Positions 42,544-44,705 of a DNA stretch of 44,705 nucleotides are shown piece after piece. Origin of the DNA: an uncultured Oscillospiraceae bacterium (GTDB lineage: Bacteria; Bacillota; Clostridia; Oscillospirales; Ruminococcaceae); contig CAJUPO010000016.1 of the NCBI GenBank assembly GCA_910588145.1, positions 1-44,705 on the forward strand, given 5' to 3'. Position 1 is the stretch's first letter. The number at the start of each line of letters is the position of its first letter. The translations under genes were made by a program, and so were the position numbers. The notes beneath the pieces were generated by a model. It made no database searches. It had not been told where the DNA came from and worked only from the letters and a program-made list of their open reading frames with translations.

Positions 42544-42622
42544 ATTATTATTGGATTCGGAGCAAAATAAGCTTTCATAAGCTTGTTTTGCTCCATTTTT
42601 CTTTACAAATAGTTAAAAATAT
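42487..42622 (+). repeat. 136-bp perfect repeat of 44413-44548
   Basis: The repeat covers the end of the immunity gene, the terminator and most of the promoter. Identity from TTTTGTCAAGC to GTTAAAAATAT with constant offset 1926 indicates recent duplication or conversion between cassettes. Confidence 0.8.
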
Positions 42623-42630
42623 CATATAAT
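42559..42630 (+). promoter_or_regulatory. Terminator-promoter module 3
   Basis: Stem GGAGCAAAA...AAGCTT / AAGCTT...TTTTGCTCC (42559-42594) with T5, then TTTACA (42602-42607), 17 bp, TATAAT (42625-42630). Confidence 0.8.
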
Positions 42631-42636
42631 TATTAT

Positions 42637-42933
42637 CATTATACAAATGAGGAAAATGCTATGGCAATTTTAGAATCAGGTAAAATATTACCTGATGAAA
42701 GAGGACGCGTTTTTCTGACGTCATACTTATATTCTTCAGATGAAGTAAATAATTCTTTGTTTATGGGAATGAAAAGCTCTGATTATGGTGAATATCGAAT
42801 AACAGTGCAATTATATTCATCAAATGACCCATGCTTAAGTAAGGTTGGTGCAACTCAATGGAATGAAATTATTTATTATGGAACTATTAGAAATGGAAGA
42901 AATGCAACAATAACAGTAATGAAAAATGAGTAG
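42637..42933 (+). CDS. HYD1-like ADP-ribosyltransferase-type toxin fragment, cassette 3
   Basis: From 42637 the frame reads HYTNEENAMAILESGKILP, then GRVFLTSYLYSS and SLFMGMKSSDYGEYRI. HYT followed by an IL-x-SG-x-I-x-P pattern is the mark of small HYD1/ART-like toxins. The Rhs core is absent; homology starts exactly at HYT, 6 bp after the -10 box. An ATG at 42661 has GAGGA 7 bp upstream, so a 90-aa protein lacking HYT could be made, probably inactive because that histidine binds NAD in ADP-ribosyltransferases. Assignment is by pattern only. Confidence 0.55.
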   Translation, partial: HYTNEENAMAILESGKILPDERGRVFLTSYLYSSDEVNNSLFMGMKSSDYGEYRITVQLYSSNDPCLSKVGATQWNEIIYYGTIRNGRNATITVMKNE

Positions 42934-42941
42934 GTGAATAT

Positions 42942-43358
42942 ATGAGAAAATTTGAATTATCTAATTATTATGATTTATTAAATCTACATAAAGCATTAAT
43001 GGAAGCTAAATTTCATGATAATCCTGACAACGAATATGTTGCTGGCAGCCCTATAATAGCTAAAATTATGAATGAAATTGTTGACATTATAGCTGACATA
43101 GATCCGCATGCAAACGGAAATGACTGGAAAACATGGAGAAAGTTAGACAATCATTTAAATTCTACATGTGAATTTGAATTTGGGAAAACTATTTGGGATA
43201 GAATTTTGCATAGAGTGTCTAAAGATAAGTTATGGGAAAAATATAATAATGAGGAAAAGATTGTGGCAACTAAAAATTATTTTAGTCCATTTATTATAAC
43301 TGATAAAGAAATTGATGAATTTATTAATGCTGTAGAAATTAAAAAAAATAGTAATTAA
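42942..43358 (+). CDS. Candidate immunity protein 3
   Basis: The 138-aa protein starts 8 bp after the toxin stop behind GTAGGTGAAT. It is helical and cytosolic (LSNYYDLLNLHKALMEAKF, IIAKIMNEIVDIIADID), unrelated to the immunity proteins of cassettes 1, 2 and 4, as expected for a different toxin type. No family is recognised. Confidence 0.6.
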   Translation: MRKFELSNYYDLLNLHKALMEAKFHDNPDNEYVAGSPIIAKIMNEIVDIIADIDPHANGNDWKTWRKLDNHLNSTCEFEFGKTIWDRILHRVSKDKLWEKYNNEEKIVATKNYFSPFIITDKEIDEFINAVEIKKNSN

Positions 43359-43430
43359 TTTTTCTTTATATACTCACTTTAAAATAGATTCAGAATTAGC
43401 CATAAATTTGCAAGTAAAAATCAATATAAA

Positions 43431-43504
43431 AAAGGAGTAACAAGTCTTTAAAGATTGTTGCTCCTTTTATTTTTCTTTACAAAAAGTTAAAAATATGATA
43501 TAAT
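43431..43504 (+). promoter_or_regulatory. Terminator-promoter module 4
   Basis: Stem AAAGGAGTAACAA (43431-43443) / TTGTTGCTCCTTT (43455-43467), then TTTACA (43476-43481), 17 bp, TATAAT (43499-43504). The promoter is as in the other modules although the terminator sequence differs. Confidence 0.75.
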
Positions 43505-43526
43505 AAATTATATAAAGTAAATTAAG

Positions 43527-43686
43527 AATTTGAATCAGTAATTGTACTAAACTTTTTCTTTAAACCTGTTGGTGGTGCCAATACCGGTGCTGACGATATG
43601 CCGGTAACTTCAGATACAGCACTTGCTACCGATATAGCAGCCGATGCAAATACAGATGCAGCATTTTCAGCAAATTCTTCTACAGC
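43527..43686 (-). repeat. 160-bp inverted copy of cassette 1 linker (40699-40858)
   Basis: The reverse complement of 40699-40858 aligns end to end without gaps and with few differences; its last 120 bp differ at about three positions. After its right end both cassettes resume AATCCTTATCTTGCACC in the same orientation. Thus the linker has been flipped in cassette 4 relative to cassette 1. Confidence 0.85.
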
Positions 43687-44083
43687 TAATCCTTATCTTG
43701 CACCGTGGTTATATGCATCTATGGGCTCGCAGTCAATTGCTAAGGATGATGCTGATTCTATTGAAAAGAATATAGATATACCTTATTTGCCTATTAAAAA
43801 ACCTGCATATTTTCCTGAAAACCCAAATGATTTTCAGCCAATAGGATTAGTGCCAGTTTATAGGGACGGTACAAAGAATGGACCAATGATTCAATGGGTT
43901 ACCCCTTTAACAAATAGACCTATTTTTACATGGCATGAAAATTCTAATCACAAAAATGGAGCACATTATCACATTGATGATATTGATAAGGGAGTTCCGT
44001 CAAAATTTCATAAACATTTTTATACATATGACACTGTTCCAGAGCCATATGCGTCAATATATTTTTGGAAAGGATATAATTAA
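43598..44083 (+). pseudogene. Orphan toxin tip, cassette 4, with inverted linker
   Basis: The frame from ATG 43598 (no ribosome site) reads MPVTSDTALATDIAADANTD from the inverted linker and runs in frame into NPYLAPWLYASMGSQSIAKD, NPNDFQPIG, GAHYHI and VPEPYASIYFWKGYN. It belongs to the cassette 1/2 toxin family and its C-terminus is intact. There is no Rhs core. Whether it is translated is doubtful. Its stop overlaps the immunity start (TAATG). Confidence 0.6.
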
Positions 44084-44469
44084 TGAAAATTTTATTTGAT
44101 AATAAAGATATAATTGATAGTAACACGTGTTATTTACATGACAGTTCATTAATATCATTAGAATATGAGCCTTTAAATCGAAGATTAAAGATTCGCTTGG
44201 AAACCTTAATAGATGAAGATACCAATAATACTAATGCGGAGATAATTTTTTTTAATGTACAATGTTTCCTGCAAGATAATCAAGGGATTGATATAAACGG
44301 CTGTGAACATGGTATAAATGGTTGGGAAGTAGTTGAACTTGAAGATATTAACGAATACTATAAAATGAATATTTTTAATAAGCAAAAACCATTTGCAGTA
44401 ATGTTTGATTTTTTTTGTCAAGCAAAGTTATATGTTGTAGCTACAGAAATAGAATTTAACAGAATTTAA
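44083..44469 (+). CDS. Candidate immunity protein 4
   Basis: The 128-aa protein is translationally coupled to the toxin (TAATG overlap) with GGAAAGGA upstream. It reads MKILFDNKDIIDSNTC, YLHDSSLISLEY and ends EIEFNRI. It is homologous to immunity protein 2 with an identical C-terminus and a diverged middle (INEYYKMNIFNKQ), where toxin recognition may lie. Confidence 0.65.
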   Translation: MKILFDNKDIIDSNTCYLHDSSLISLEYEPLNRRLKIRLETLIDEDTNNTNAEIIFFNVQCFLQDNQGIDINGCEHGINGWEVVELEDINEYYKMNIFNKQKPFAVMFDFFCQAKLYVVATEIEFNRI

Positions 44470-44484
44470 ATTATTATTGGATTC

Positions 44485-44556
44485 GGAGCAAAATAAGCTT
44501 TCATAAGCTTGTTTTGCTCCATTTTTCTTTACAAATAGTTAAAAATATGATATAAT
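44485..44556 (+). promoter_or_regulatory. Terminator-promoter module 5
   Basis: Terminator 44485-44520 identical to module 3, then TTTACA (44528-44533), 17 bp, TATAAT (44551-44556). Confidence 0.8.
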
Positions 44557-44559
44557 ATA

Positions 44560-44705
44560 TTCGGTGTTGGAAAAAATATTGATAAGAATGACACAAATGC
44601 ATTCCGTTATTGTGGTGAGTATTACGACAAAGAAACAGCGACGGTTTATCTAAGGGCGAGAAACTATAACCCAAGTATCGGCAGGTTTATTTCAAGGGAT
44701 AGTTA
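44560..44705 (+). pseudogene. Orphan rhs core fragment, cassette 5, cut by the window end
   Basis: Four bases after the -10 box the frame opens FGVGKNIDKNDTNAFRYCGE and continues through YLRARNYNPSIGRF. It matches the end of the Rhs core of the main gene and of cassette 1. No start codon is present. The tip and immunity gene lie beyond the window. Confidence 0.75.

Noticed and set aside
39788..44556. CRISPR-like array of repeats
   Set aside because: The repeated units are about 75-bp terminator-promoter modules with gene-sized, coding intervals; no short regular repeat-spacer pattern and no cas genes.

Overview
The window looks like a low-GC chromosome segment from a gut or rumen Firmicute close to Ruminococcus (Oscillospiraceae). 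The reasons are tandem secreted dockerin proteins, a domain-swapped GH3 beta-glucosidase of the rumen type, teichoic-acid genes, AT-rich TTGACA/TATAAT promoters and an Agr-type peptide quorum-sensing locus. The genus is an inference; no rRNA is present.

Layout. (1) 1-3386 is the decayed end of an integrative element abutting tRNA-Ser(CGA). It holds an oriT-like region, a frameshifted MobV-type relaxase, a serine-recombinase remnant and a translationally coupled, partly broken operon (DUF6075-like, an unknown ORF with one in-frame stop, a small pseudogene, and a DUF4314 5' fragment). (2) 3387-17995 is ordinary chromosome: a teichoic-acid polymerase/glycosyltransferase fusion with tagD, a P-loop kinase, three tandem secreted dockerin proteins, a flavodoxin-like protein, an MBL hydrolase, a DJ-1/PfpI protein, a zinc-ribbon protein, GH3 with a divergent AraC regulator, and a Wzz-like protein. 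(3) 17996-31808 is a 13.7-kb island in tRNA-Leu(CAG), bounded by a perfect 54-bp duplication of the tRNA 3' end. It carries a large serine recombinase, a ribbon-helix-helix-like protein with an iterated upstream motif, a DUF927-like helicase split by one stop codon, a DUF6076-like protein, and a complete agrA-agrC-agrB-agrD set. Next come a secreted 1187-aa CBM/thrombospondin-3/C-type-lectin/phage-lysozyme protein and a surface protein with an SPKTG sorting-like motif. (4) 31809-44705 opens with a second copy of the hairpin-rich end seen beside tRNA-Ser, then a 2203-aa secreted WapA/Rhs-type polymorphic toxin with a C-terminal phage-lysozyme domain and an RsiV-like (DUF4163/DUF3298) candidate immunity gene. 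After it comes an array of at least four orphan toxin/immunity cassettes, each preceded by the same terminator-promoter module; the array runs off the right edge.

How it fits together (inference). Two islands at one tRNA-Leu both carry secreted peptidoglycan-hydrolase effectors. One is placed behind a quorum-sensing operon. The other is an Rhs protein whose tip could be exchanged with promoter-fronted silent cassettes by recombination in the shared Rhs core. In the array the toxin pieces mostly lack starts while the immunity genes have good starts and promoters. This arrangement would keep immunity expressed while toxins stay silent. The strongest candidates for something new are the terminator-promoter cassette array with an internally inverted 160-bp segment, and the mobile Agr-lysozyme module.
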